DNA of 54,934 nucleotides from Paludibacteraceae bacterium (GTDB taxonomy: Bacteria > Bacteroidota > Bacteroidia > Bacteroidales > Paludibacteraceae), in assembly GCA_024405815.1 (NCBI GenBank), contig JAKSNX010000005.1:1-54934 (forward strand), in the 5' to 3' direction. The translations under genes and the position numbers were made by a program. Positions within the stretch are counted from its first letter, which is position 1. Every line of letters begins with the position of its first letter. A model generated the notes under the pieces. It worked only from the letters and a program-made list of their open reading frames with translations, was not told the DNA's origin and searched no databases. Positions 19,143 to 28,115 of the stretch are shown piece after piece.

Positions 19143-20456
19143 CTATTTTGTAAATTTAATCCAGTTCACTCTTAACAAACCTGATGACGGACGCAAACGG
19201 ATAACTTTAGTACCGTTAGGCAAACTTACTGGATGGTCTAAAGTATCCCAATAGGTTGCACCACCTGTTTTAGGTGCGTCCATTGAGAACCATAATGACT
19301 CTGAACCATCAGCAGAAACTGTAAACACATCAAGTTTGGAGTCTCTACCGGAAGCATAACGCAACTGGAATTTTGCATTACTCTCTCCGTTAAACGCAAC
19401 CTGATAATCTACTGATGTAGCAGGTGACAAGCCGTCAAGTTGGAGCATACCGTCAACATCGGTAGTCAGAGCAACTGGAACAGAAGTAAAATCTTCTGCT
19501 ATACTGCAAGCCCTATAATGCTCTGCTGGAATACGTTTTCCAAGCGGATACACTACGCTCTTATCAAATGTGGAAAGATACATAAACGCCCTACCTCTTT
19601 CTGTATATGATGAAGGATAAGTCTTGGTAAGCAACTGCATAAAAGGTTTACCCTCTGTTACGTAGCCGCCTCTTGGAATAAACCAAGCATAACGCTCTAC
19701 GTCAGGGTCTTGTTCCAAAGCATTAAATGCAGTACTCATAAACTGAATCTGCGTGGCAGATGTTGCGGCATCCCAACTACAAAACTCTGTAAGCCATATT
19801 TTCTTGCCATACTTTTTATATGTTGTCAAATCATTCATCATTGCAGTAACATTATTCATATAAATATGTATTGCCACCGCATCCACATCATTAACACTTA
19901 CGCCAGGTTGTGAAAAAAACTCATCAAGCCACTTAATAGGGTCATTATAGCCTGCCACCGTTCCGTGGTTCATAGCCGGGGTTGTAAGCTTAAGATTCAG
20001 ACTCTTTGCAAAGTTCAGCAAATCAGGCCAATAACCAGCCGCTTGTTTTGGTGTCATATTTGCCTGGTCTTTCAGATTAGGCTCATTAAATGCCAAAATA
20101 AAATCAGATTCAGGATGCGTTGCCACCCATTTGGTTATGCTTGCCTTATTATAATTGGCATTCCAAGCCATAGGAAAATATGTAATGCCATAATTTTTAA
20201 GTAACACCGATACCTCATTTTCACAATTTGAACTCCAATTGTATGACCAGCATACCGCAGACTGTAGCAACTGAATGTCAAACTCACTCTGCCAATTAAA
20301 ACCTACACCTCTCTTGGCACTCTTACCTTGAAGGTAGGCGTAATCATCAGAGTCTATAATAGGGTCTGTATTACCACCACCACTATCTTTTTTCTCACAC
20401 GATGAAAGCAGACACAAAAATACAAACGCAGAAACAAGGACTTTACAAAATTTCAT
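19143..20456 (-). CDS. GH128 endo-beta-1,3-glucanase lipoprotein with CBM6-like tail
   Basis: 437 residues. Lipoprotein signal (MKFCKVLVSAFVFLCLLSSC) followed by EKKDSGGG, a charged tail of the kind linked to outer-surface display. Residues ~45-280 form a glycosyl-hydrolase catalytic core of GH128 type, with RGVGFNW, the acid/base loop LAFNEPN, HIYM and the nucleophile strand WLTEFCSWD. GH128 enzymes cut beta-1,3-glucans. The C-terminal ~130 residues (HYRACSIAEDF to LRVNWIKFTK) look like a CBM6-type beta-sandwich that may bind the glucan. It lies between the glycan-binding lipoprotein and GH16, fitting a surface glucanase of the locus. The GH128 call rests on motif recognition, not on a search. 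Confidence 0.85.
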   Translation of the reverse strand: MKFCKVLVSAFVFLCLLSSCEKKDSGGGNTDPIIDSDDYAYLQGKSAKRGVGFNWQSEFDIQLLQSAVCWSYNWSSNCENEVSVLLKNYGITYFPMAWNANYNKASITKWVATHPESDFILAFNEPNLKDQANMTPKQAAGYWPDLLNFAKSLNLKLTTPAMNHGTVAGYNDPIKWLDEFFSQPGVSVNDVDAVAIHIYMNNVTAMMNDLTTYKKYGKKIWLTEFCSWDAATSATQIQFMSTAFNALEQDPDVERYAWFIPRGGYVTEGKPFMQLLTKTYPSSYTERGRAFMYLSTFDKSVVYPLGKRIPAEHYRACSIAEDFTSVPVALTTDVDGMLQLDGLSPATSVDYQVAFNGESNAKFQLRYASGRDSKLDVFTVSADGSESLWFSMDAPKTGGATYWDTLDHPVSLPNGTKVIRLRPSSGLLRVNWIKFTK

Positions 20457-20485
20457 AACTATAAGATTTTATGGTTAAATAGTAA

Positions 20486-20513
20486 GGTAAGGCGTACATT
20501 CAAACGCCTTACC
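20486..20513 (-). other. Intercistronic hairpin after the SusC/D/binding-protein genes
   Basis: A perfect 10-bp stem (GGTAAGGCGT with ACGCCTTACC, 8-base loop) lies between the glycan-binding lipoprotein and GH128. No T-run follows on the minus strand, so it looks more like an mRNA processing or stability hairpin, or partial attenuator, than a full terminator. Confidence 0.6.
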
Positions 20514-20529
20514 CTTAAACGGAGAGGGA

Positions 20530-21534
20530 TTATTTCTCTGCTCTCTTATAAATGAATGCGGCACCTAAGTTAAAGTCACCACCCTCTTTATAAGGATTTG
20601 CAACAAATGTAAGCAAGTTAGGACCATAACCTACAAAATCACCAAAATCAAGACCTGCTATAGAGTTAAGTGGGAAAGAGATTATATGCCACTCACCGTC
20701 AGCAGGGCAGTTAGAATCATCTATCATAACCTTACCTGTGCCAGATTCTGTTCCGTTAACATTAGAACCTATAATGGAAACCTCATAACCTACACCAGCC
20801 TGGTCTTTCTTAAATGCAAGAACAAGGTCGCACTTCTCATAATCAAGGCTTTTCAGTTTATTAAGATTTACAAGGTCAGCATCAGCGGCTTCCTTATACT
20901 CATCTGATTCACCTGCAATAGCATAGCACAAACCTGCACCTGCCCAACCTGTACCAATAGCCTGAGTCATGCACATCCAACCTTCCTGAAGACCGAATGG
21001 ATTCTTACCTGTAGGTGTGCCACCTGCAAATGTACCATCCCATACATAAAGCCAGCGGTTTTGGTCATTAGTACCAAAATCTGCAATAACCTTATCTCCA
21101 AGAGATGTTAAAGTTGTTCCGTCAAGGAACATAACATAATAATCAGAGCCTTTCAAAACCTCATAGTCAGGAGTTGGTCCAGGGGTAACACCACCACTTA
21201 TGGTTACAACGCACTTAGCCTCTTTACCTTGATAGGTAGCGGTGATTGTTGAAGTACCTGCAGTAATACCTGTAATAGTAGCCGTTTGCATAACACCTAC
21301 AACAGATACATTAGCATTGTCTGCCTTAAATGTAACAGTAGCGCCATCAACAGCAGGTGTGATAACAGCACTAATTGTAATACTCTTACCTACCTCAACT
21401 GTAGCGGTGGCTGGAAGTGTGATTTTTACCTCTCCAGATGGCTCCTCGCTTTTGGATTCTTTTTTACAGCCTGTTAAGGCTACCATGCCTAAGCCTAATA
21501 CTAAGGCTAAAACACTAAACAATTTTGTTTTCAT
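20530..21534 (-). CDS. Surface glycan-binding lipoprotein (SusE/SGBP position)
   Basis: 334 residues. Lipoprotein signal (MKTKLFSVLALVLGLGMVALTGC) followed by a charged stretch (KKESKSEEPSG) that suggests surface exposure. Residues ~35-115 form a bacterial Ig-like (Big_2-type) domain (VEVGKSITISAVITP to ATYQGKEAKCVVTI). The remaining ~210 residues (from YYVMFLDGTTL, with several Trp: RWLYVWDG, EGWMCM) are probably a beta-sandwich carbohydrate-binding domain. It directly follows SusD, where SusE/SusF-like surface glycan-binding proteins are encoded, so its likely role is capture of beta-glucan before import. No enzymatic motif is visible. I do not recognise a named family for the C-terminal domain. 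Confidence 0.75.
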   Translation of the reverse strand: MKTKLFSVLALVLGLGMVALTGCKKESKSEEPSGEVKITLPATATVEVGKSITISAVITPAVDGATVTFKADNANVSVVGVMQTATITGITAGTSTITATYQGKEAKCVVTISGGVTPGPTPDYEVLKGSDYYVMFLDGTTLTSLGDKVIADFGTNDQNRWLYVWDGTFAGGTPTGKNPFGLQEGWMCMTQAIGTGWAGAGLCYAIAGESDEYKEAADADLVNLNKLKSLDYEKCDLVLAFKKDQAGVGYEVSIIGSNVNGTESGTGKVMIDDSNCPADGEWHIISFPLNSIAGLDFGDFVGYGPNLLTFVANPYKEGGDFNLGAAFIYKRAEK

Positions 21535-21582
21535 AGTTTAAAAAATTAAAGTTAATAAAAAAAGGTTAATAAAAAAAGTTTA

Positions 21583-23160
21583 CTAATATTTTGGATTCTG
21601 AGTTAAGTTAGGGTTAAGTTTCAACTCCTCTGCCGGAATAGGCATAAGCAAGAACTTATCGTCCCAAGGTTTCATCTCTGCACGTGCTTCTGGGGTCTCA
21701 TTCTTACGATAATTCTCCATAACCTCTTTTGCAGTACCCCAACGTAGCAGGTCAAACCAACGATGTCCCTCCATAGCAAGTTCCACACGGCGCTCATGCT
21801 TAATGGCTTGCATAATATCAGGAGTAACCATTTCTCCGTTTATCTCAATCTGATATTCTCCAAATTCAGGCAGACCTACCCTATCACGTACCATATTCAA
21901 GTATGTTGCGGCATTACCTGAACCAGACATTGCACATGCCTCAGCATACATTAGCAAAAAGTCTGCATAACGTATTTCAGGCTTATTAAGTGGTCCACGT
22001 GATTGATGGGCAAGTTTTGGTGCATTATTATCCGCTACATTATACCAACCAGACTTGCGGTTATTATAAATGGTACCCAAATATTCGTCACCATCATCTA
22101 TTCCGTTATAGTCAGGAATAAGAATTGTAGCCTCACGGCGTATATCGTCCTCTTCAAACTCATCATAAAGGTCATTTGTAGGCTTGTTCCAACCCCAACC
22201 ACCTATGGCAGTGTTACGCGGACGTGTAAGAACCTGTGTAAATGTACCTCTGGTACAACCATTACCAGAACCATAGTCACTTGTAGCCTCCTCTGCATAC
22301 TGAATCTCAAAAATAGACTCTATACCGTTCTCATGCTCCAAAGTAAACAAATCATAGTAATTAGGTTCCAATCCATACTCATTAGATTGAGTGGCAATAA
22401 ACTCATCACCCCATTTTTTTGCCTCTGCATAATCTCCCTTATAAAGATTAACTTTCAAAAGCATAGCAAGTGCGGCACCCTTGGTGGCTCTACCTATCTC
22501 AAGTGTACCTTTTGATTTCTCATAATTTGCAACCTCACTCTTATTCCACAACAGAGAATCCGCCTTTTTAAAATCCTTTATAATCTGAGTATAAATCTCC
22601 TCTTTAGACGCACGTGCAGGGTGCCATTGAGAATCGTCCTTTTGCACTGTAGTAACAAGAGGAACGCCGCCAAACAGACGTACCAAACGGAAATAGTAAT
22701 ATCCACGTAAGAAATAGCACTCACCAAGCAGACGGTCTTTAACCTTCTGTGTCATAGTGGAGTCACACGCTACATCGGGGATATTAGCCAACGCCATATT
22801 ACAACGCCCTATACCCTGAAACTGAGCCTGATAAAAATCAAGCACAATGTTATTGTTTATGTTTATATTGAAATTATCAATATCGTAAGCATCAAGACCA
22901 TCTGTAATACCGTCACCACCCTTCAGGGCATCGTCAGACATTATGTCACCAAAATACCACTCATAGTAGTAACTACGGTTATATCCGTAACTTAGAGGAA
23001 CATAAACGGCATTTACATTATACACACATGCTATACCCGATGTGTAATAATCATCAAGGGTTACGGTACCTGGTGATGGCTCTTTAATCCAATTACACGA
23101 TACCAAAGAAACAGTGGCAAAAACTACTGCCAAATATTTTATTGCATTTATCTTTTTCAT
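21583..23160 (-). CDS. susD: SusD-family starch/glycan-binding outer membrane lipoprotein
   Basis: 525 residues from the start at 23160 (MKKINAIKYLAVVFATVSLVSC, lipobox LVSC); an in-frame ATG four codons upstream is less likely. The sequence is typical of the SusD/RagB fold: an N-terminal TPR-like region (GECYFLRGYYYFRLVRLFGGVPLVTT), PEIRYADFLLMYAEAC, and the C-terminal ELAMEGHRWFDLLRWG motif ending NPNLTQNPKY. SusD proteins form a lid over the SusC channel and bind oligosaccharide at the cell surface. Partnered with the SusC at 23181 (20 bp away) it should handle the same beta-glucan. Confidence 0.97.
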   Translation of the reverse strand: MKKINAIKYLAVVFATVSLVSCNWIKEPSPGTVTLDDYYTSGIACVYNVNAVYVPLSYGYNRSYYYEWYFGDIMSDDALKGGDGITDGLDAYDIDNFNININNNIVLDFYQAQFQGIGRCNMALANIPDVACDSTMTQKVKDRLLGECYFLRGYYYFRLVRLFGGVPLVTTVQKDDSQWHPARASKEEIYTQIIKDFKKADSLLWNKSEVANYEKSKGTLEIGRATKGAALAMLLKVNLYKGDYAEAKKWGDEFIATQSNEYGLEPNYYDLFTLEHENGIESIFEIQYAEEATSDYGSGNGCTRGTFTQVLTRPRNTAIGGWGWNKPTNDLYDEFEEDDIRREATILIPDYNGIDDGDEYLGTIYNNRKSGWYNVADNNAPKLAHQSRGPLNKPEIRYADFLLMYAEACAMSGSGNAATYLNMVRDRVGLPEFGEYQIEINGEMVTPDIMQAIKHERRVELAMEGHRWFDLLRWGTAKEVMENYRKNETPEARAEMKPWDDKFLLMPIPAEELKLNPNLTQNPKY

Positions 23161-23180
23161 TTTCACAAACATTTACAAGG

Positions 23181-26100
23181 TTAAAAATCAAGATTGATAC
23201 CAAACATAAATGTACGGGACTGTGGATAGTTACCGTAATCAACGCCACCACCAACTTCAGGGTCATAACCTGAATACTTGGTTAAAGTCAACAAGTTGTT
23301 TGCACTGAAATATACACGCAGACGGTTAATATAAGCCTTCTTTGTATATTTTGAAGGTATTGTATAACCTATAGTAAGGTTTTTAAGACGCAGATATGAG
23401 CCATCCTCTATAAAACGACTTGATGTCTGAGAGTTATATGGGTCTTTAGGATTAGGAATATCACCATTATACTCTTCCATAATGGAATATCCGTTAATCC
23501 CTTTTGCAGCCAATGCAGCAAGCTGTGCATCATTATAATAGATACATACATTATTCATATCCTTGCTAAGTGTATTAGTAAGACCTGTACCCTCTGTACG
23601 CTCACGTAGTGCATTATAAATCTGGTTTCCATAAACACCTTGGAAGAACAGAGACACATCTACACCGTAGAAATCACAGTTAAACGACAATGAACCTGTA
23701 AGCCAAGGGAATGCACTACCTATATAAGTATTGTCATTCTCATCTATCTTACCATCATTGTTACGGTCTTCATAAATAGCATCACCTATGTTTCTGCCAT
23801 ATTTGGCTGCCTCTGCAGCATCTTTATATACACCTAAATATTTATATCCCCAGAAAGAGCTTACAGGCATACCTTGGTCTGTCTTAGTACGGTCGCCCGT
23901 AACTACAGACGCACCATTCATTGCTATAAGTTCATTCTTGATGAACGACAGGTTAGCACTGATACCGTAACTGAACTTACGTACAGAGTAGTTATGACCC
24001 AATGTAAGTTCTATACCTGCATTACGCACTGTACCTATATTAGATTTAGGATTCCACCAAGGATTACCCATATTACCTACATGAGCAGGAGCCACAACAG
24101 GCATAATAGCATCTTTAGTATCACGAACAAAGCCCTCAACAGTACCTGTCAACATTCCGTTCCAGAAACCAAAGTCATAACCTACGTTCCAAGTCTCTGT
24201 GGTCTCCCATTTACCGTTCTCATTAGCAATAATAAGAACTGCGGCACCTGAAGGAGATTGCTGAGCCTGACCCAATACATAGCCTACATAATAAGGACCA
24301 GGGGTTTCCATTGTTTGTACAAACGATGTCTCACCTACTTGGTCATTACCTATACGACCCCAACCAAAACGGAGTTTCATATAGTCAAGTTTAGAGTATT
24401 TCTTCATAAATTTCTCCTCACTTATACGCCAAGCGGCAGCCACAGATGGGAAGAATCCCCATACACTGTTGTTACTCTTCTTAAACTTAGATGAAGCGTC
24501 TGCACGGAAATTCACAGTTAACAGATAACGGTTATCAAAGCAGTAGTGCAGACGACTGAAGAATGATAGACGACGCTGACGGTCAACACCATCGCCGGCA
24601 GTCTTATCCTCTTCATTAGTGGTCTTGTTAAGATACCAGTTATTAGGGTCTCTATCATTTAGAATGCCCGTAGAGGCGGCACCTAAATTATAGTAGTCAT
24701 ACTGTTGCATAGACTCACCAGCCATAACAGAAAAACTATGTTTCTTAATATCACGAGCGTATGTTATCACATTATCATTAGTAAGAGTGTAATAACGTGT
24801 CATACTGGTTGAAAGATAGTTTTTAGTATTTTGGTCATACGATGAGAACTCGTATGCATACTTAAAGTTACGGTCACGCACATTAGATAAATCCAAGCTT
24901 AGTGACGGACGTATGGTAAGACCCTCTACAGGGGTGAACTCCAAAAACAAATCGCCAACCCAACGCTCTGCCTTAGACGACGGCTCAGAGTACTCTATCA
25001 TAGAGAATGGGTTTGTAACATTCTTAAAGTTAGAACCTGCGGCAGGCTGTCCGCTTATATCCTTACCCTCATTATTTATAGAACCTTCTGGATAGTGTGT
25101 AGGGTCCCATGGAGCCATAGCAAGTGCGGCTGAAATTACAGATGCACCAGCAGATGAACTGTTATTCATAGCGTTACGCCCCGATGATGCGGAGAATGCA
25201 AGATTCTCACCTATCTTAAACCAAGAACGAACCTTGAAATTTGTATTAAGACGTAAGGTAAGACGCTCATAGTTAGAACCTTTAATAGTACCGTCCTGAT
25301 TAAAGTAGCTGGCACTGAACATATAAGAACCTACCTTAGTGGAACCATCTATAGAGAGGTGATAGTTATGCATAAATGCGTTCTTCTTAAACACCTCATC
25401 CTGCCAATCCGTCTCCTGATTGGCGTAATCAAAATTGATAGGATAGTATTTAGAACCGCTGTTCTGCAAATCCCACCAACCACGTGTATTACCGTATTGG
25501 TCTTTAGTATAGAATCCGTAATCTTGATACTCTTTCATAGTGGAAGCCTTACCTTCTATAAGAGTCTCCATCTTAACCTGCTCATCACGTCCCATAAGGT
25601 CAAGCTTTTTCCAACGGTTCTGCCAACCCCAATAAGCATTGAACGATATATTGGCAGGACGCTCCTTATCTCCACCACCCTTAGTTGTAATAAGCACAAC
25701 ACCATTGGCAGCCTGAGCACCATAAATAGCAGTTGAAGAGGCATCTTTTAAAACCTCCATAGATGCAATATCGTTAGGAGAGAGGAATCCTATATCCTTA
25801 GTAATAACTCCATCTACAACATAAATAGGAGATGCATCAGAAAGCACTGTACCAATACCACGGATACGCACCTCTGCCGCAGCACCTGGCTGACCACTGT
25901 TAGCGTTTACAGTTACACCGGCAGCCTTACCTTGCAATGCTTGGTCAACACCCGATGCAGGAGTCTTCACCAAATCAGCAGCCTTTACAGACGATACAGA
26001 ACCAGTAAGGTCACTCTTACGCATAGAGCCGTAACCTACAGCCACCACCTCATCAAGTTCTTGAGACTCAGGTTCAAGTAATACATCTACCACATTACCG

Positions 26101-26351
26101 TTAGGCTCTATCGTTTGCGATTTATAACCCAAATAAGAGAATGTGATTGATTTACCTGACGGAACAGTAACAGAGTACTTACCGTCAAAATCTGTAATAG
26201 TACCGTTTGTAGTTCCGGTAACCACTACATTAACACCCGGTTCAGGCTCACCTGTATCATTCAGCGATACCACACCGGTAACAGTTCTTTGGGCTAAAGC
26301 ACCCGCAGAAAACAACACAATAGATGTGACAAGAAGTAATAATTTTCTCAT
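23181..26351 (-). CDS. susC: SusC-family TonB-dependent outer membrane transporter
   Basis: 1056 residues. Signal peptide (MRKLLLLVTSIVLFSAGALA), then a carboxypeptidase-D-like regulatory domain (about 22-100; RTVTGVVSLNDTGEPEPGVN, DFDGKYSVTV), a TonB-box region (DEVVAVGYGS), the plug (about 110-230; GKAAGVTVN, VRIRGIG, PIYVVDGV, STAIYGAQAANGVVLITTK) and a 22-strand barrel ending in FGINLDF. This is the importer of the SusCD pair, taking up oligosaccharides with energy from TonB-ExbBD. Its own promoter lies in the end of the GH30 gene, so SusCD can be expressed apart from GH30. The beta-glucan substrate is inferred from the neighbouring enzymes. Confidence 0.98.
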   Translation of the reverse strand: MRKLLLLVTSIVLFSAGALAQRTVTGVVSLNDTGEPEPGVNVVVTGTTNGTITDFDGKYSVTVPSGKSITFSYLGYKSQTIEPNGNVVDVLLEPESQELDEVVAVGYGSMRKSDLTGSVSSVKAADLVKTPASGVDQALQGKAAGVTVNANSGQPGAAAEVRIRGIGTVLSDASPIYVVDGVITKDIGFLSPNDIASMEVLKDASSTAIYGAQAANGVVLITTKGGGDKERPANISFNAYWGWQNRWKKLDLMGRDEQVKMETLIEGKASTMKEYQDYGFYTKDQYGNTRGWWDLQNSGSKYYPINFDYANQETDWQDEVFKKNAFMHNYHLSIDGSTKVGSYMFSASYFNQDGTIKGSNYERLTLRLNTNFKVRSWFKIGENLAFSASSGRNAMNNSSSAGASVISAALAMAPWDPTHYPEGSINNEGKDISGQPAAGSNFKNVTNPFSMIEYSEPSSKAERWVGDLFLEFTPVEGLTIRPSLSLDLSNVRDRNFKYAYEFSSYDQNTKNYLSTSMTRYYTLTNDNVITYARDIKKHSFSVMAGESMQQYDYYNLGAASTGILNDRDPNNWYLNKTTNEEDKTAGDGVDRQRRLSFFSRLHYCFDNRYLLTVNFRADASSKFKKSNNSVWGFFPSVAAAWRISEEKFMKKYSKLDYMKLRFGWGRIGNDQVGETSFVQTMETPGPYYVGYVLGQAQQSPSGAAVLIIANENGKWETTETWNVGYDFGFWNGMLTGTVEGFVRDTKDAIMPVVAPAHVGNMGNPWWNPKSNIGTVRNAGIELTLGHNYSVRKFSYGISANLSFIKNELIAMNGASVVTGDRTKTDQGMPVSSFWGYKYLGVYKDAAEAAKYGRNIGDAIYEDRNNDGKIDENDNTYIGSAFPWLTGSLSFNCDFYGVDVSLFFQGVYGNQIYNALRERTEGTGLTNTLSKDMNNVCIYYNDAQLAALAAKGINGYSIMEEYNGDIPNPKDPYNSQTSSRFIEDGSYLRLKNLTIGYTIPSKYTKKAYINRLRVYFSANNLLTLTKYSGYDPEVGGGVDYGNYPQSRTFMFGINLDF

Positions 26352-26379
26352 GTCATTAGTATTTGATTAAAAAGTTTTG

Positions 26380-26411
26380 CAAAGTTACAAAAATTATTTT
26401 ATTTACGCAAA
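26380..26411 (-). promoter_or_regulatory. Bacteroidota-type promoter for susC
   Basis: Reading on the minus strand, TTTG (26411-26408), a 20-base spacer, then TAACTTTG (26387-26380) matches the -33 TTTG / -7 TAnnTTTG consensus exactly. The -33 part overlaps the last codons of GH30. Transcription would start about 22 bases before the susC ATG. Confidence 0.7.
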
Positions 26412-27964
26412 CGTTTAAGTACACTTACAGAATTCTTATTCAGCGTGAATTCATATAATCTGCCACCCAACTTAACCTTAATATCCACATTATCAGGCAA
26501 TGTATTCAGCACACATACAGTATATGTTCCGTCAGATTTCTCAACGGCACTTATAAAGACATTATCCTTAAACTGCTCCGCCTGACTTACATATACAATC
26601 TTATCTCCAGGACGCAAATTACGACTAAGCAGACGTAGCACATAATATATAGGTGTATAATAAACCTCTTTAGTCTCCAAATCCACCATAACAGGAGCTC
26701 CCGTAAAATTACCCACATGATTAGGACCTCCGTCTTTATCAAGAACCACATTCCAATCTATAAAACTTGTAAGATAATGATTCATACCCTCTATAATAAA
26801 GCGTGCATAGCGGTGAACAGATGCATATTTAGGGTGCAAGTCTGTCCAGAAATTAGTGGAATATGCCCAATCTGTGGCATTTGGGTACCACCAAAACGCA
26901 TCGTTCTTAAACCAACAGCACTCTTTGAAACCCTTTGGGTCACGGACGCCGTCCCATGCAGGCAATCCTAAATTATCTATACAACCCTCTGTGTGCAGAA
27001 TTGCCTTATCGGGGTATGAGCTATGAAGAGAATCAAGCACATCTGGGAAAGGGGTCTCTGTACTTCCGTACCAATGTAACGCCATACCCGATGTATATTT
27101 ATTAGCCAAAGAATCACCATAAATAGTGGCGGCATACGGAGCAACCTCAAAAACATTCTGGTCAAAACCAAGAATCTTAACATCAGAGTAGCCTGCATTC
27201 TCAAGAGTAGGACCTATATGTTTACCTATGAGAACAGCCTCCTCTGCAGGGCTTATATGTACACTTTCCCAACTGCCGTCATTACCCTGAGGCTCATTGG
27301 CTGGCGATATAGCCCACATTCTGAATCCCTCAGCATCGTATGCCTGAATAAATTTCAATATATAATTTGCGTATGCCTGATAATATTGGGGAAGCAGTCT
27401 TCCACCAGTACGCATCTCTCTGCTGTAGTAGTCGTTTATATCTTTCATCCATGCTGGCGGAGTCCAAGCACAAGCAACCATTTTGAAGGTATTATCCGCT
27501 TGTGAGTTCTTAAGATTTGCAACATCTTTCATCAGGTTGTACAAATCGTAATGCTCATTGATTATATTAGGGTAACGCAACTTAGGGAGCCCTACTTTAT
27601 CCTCTTTAAGTGAGAAATACTCCATTAGTGTATCGTCTGCAATAGGGGCAAGAGAGTACTTACCCTCCACAGAGAAATCACATGCACCTATATGGGTTCT
27701 TGACATAGAGAAATTGGCGCCACTCTCTCCAAAGCAGTCTTCCAAAATCTTATTTTTTACATCTTCAGGCAGGCAGGCAAGCACGTATGCAGATGACTCT
27801 GTTAAAGAAGAACCTATACCGTCAAAAACACCCCTGCACTCATCGGTATTGACCACTGCTGTTGCGGAGTCCACCTCAACAGCGGTTGTCTCCTTACAAG
27901 AGACAAGCACAAAGGACACGACAGCACCCAATGCAATAGTTGTAAAAGTTTTTTTCATTTTCAT
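26399..27964 (-). CDS. GH30 glucanase lipoprotein (probable beta-1,6-glucan-active)
   Basis: 521 residues. Lipoprotein signal ending VLVSCKE; ATGs at 27964 and 27958 are both possible starts. The GH30 fold is indicated by GIGSSLTESSAYVLA, SMSRTHIGACDF, CAWTPPAWMK, the acid/base motif AISPANEPQ and the nucleophile motif ILHTEGCID, with a C-terminal beta-sandwich (YYVLRLLSRNLRPGDKIV). GH30 includes glucosylceramidases, beta-1,6-glucanases and xylanases. Next to laminarinases, a role in removing the beta-1,6-linked branches of laminarin is likely, but the subfamily cannot be fixed by eye. It is the first gene of the minus-strand locus, divergent from the regulator. Confidence 0.92.
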   Translation of the reverse strand: MKMKKTFTTIALGAVVSFVLVSCKETTAVEVDSATAVVNTDECRGVFDGIGSSLTESSAYVLACLPEDVKNKILEDCFGESGANFSMSRTHIGACDFSVEGKYSLAPIADDTLMEYFSLKEDKVGLPKLRYPNIINEHYDLYNLMKDVANLKNSQADNTFKMVACAWTPPAWMKDINDYYSREMRTGGRLLPQYYQAYANYILKFIQAYDAEGFRMWAISPANEPQGNDGSWESVHISPAEEAVLIGKHIGPTLENAGYSDVKILGFDQNVFEVAPYAATIYGDSLANKYTSGMALHWYGSTETPFPDVLDSLHSSYPDKAILHTEGCIDNLGLPAWDGVRDPKGFKECCWFKNDAFWWYPNATDWAYSTNFWTDLHPKYASVHRYARFIIEGMNHYLTSFIDWNVVLDKDGGPNHVGNFTGAPVMVDLETKEVYYTPIYYVLRLLSRNLRPGDKIVYVSQAEQFKDNVFISAVEKSDGTYTVCVLNTLPDNVDIKVKLGGRLYEFTLNKNSVSVLKRLRK

Positions 27965-27985
27965 AGCATTTGATATTTCACATTA

Positions 27986-28016
27986 CAAAAATAGGGGAAA
28001 AAACAATGTAAACAAA
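27986..28016 (-). promoter_or_regulatory. Promoter for GH30 (start of the glucan locus)
   Basis: On the minus strand, TTTG (28016-28013), a 19-base spacer and TATTTTTG (27993-27986) fit the Bacteroidota consensus. It lies back to back with the regulator promoter, so a regulator bound between them could act on both. Confidence 0.7.
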
Positions 28017-28059
28017 TTATTAAAATACAACCTGATTACTACAATAGCATTCACATTTA

Positions 28060-28091
28060 TTTGCATAATATAAAAAAAGGTGTTACCTTTG
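28060..28091 (+). promoter_or_regulatory. Promoter for the divergent regulator
   Basis: TTTG (28060-28063), a 20-base spacer and TACCTTTG (28084-28091) match the Bacteroidota consensus. The inferred transcript has a leader of only about 20 bases before the ATG at 28116. Confidence 0.7.
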
Positions 28092-28115
28092 CCATAACTT
28101 TTAACACTCAATACT

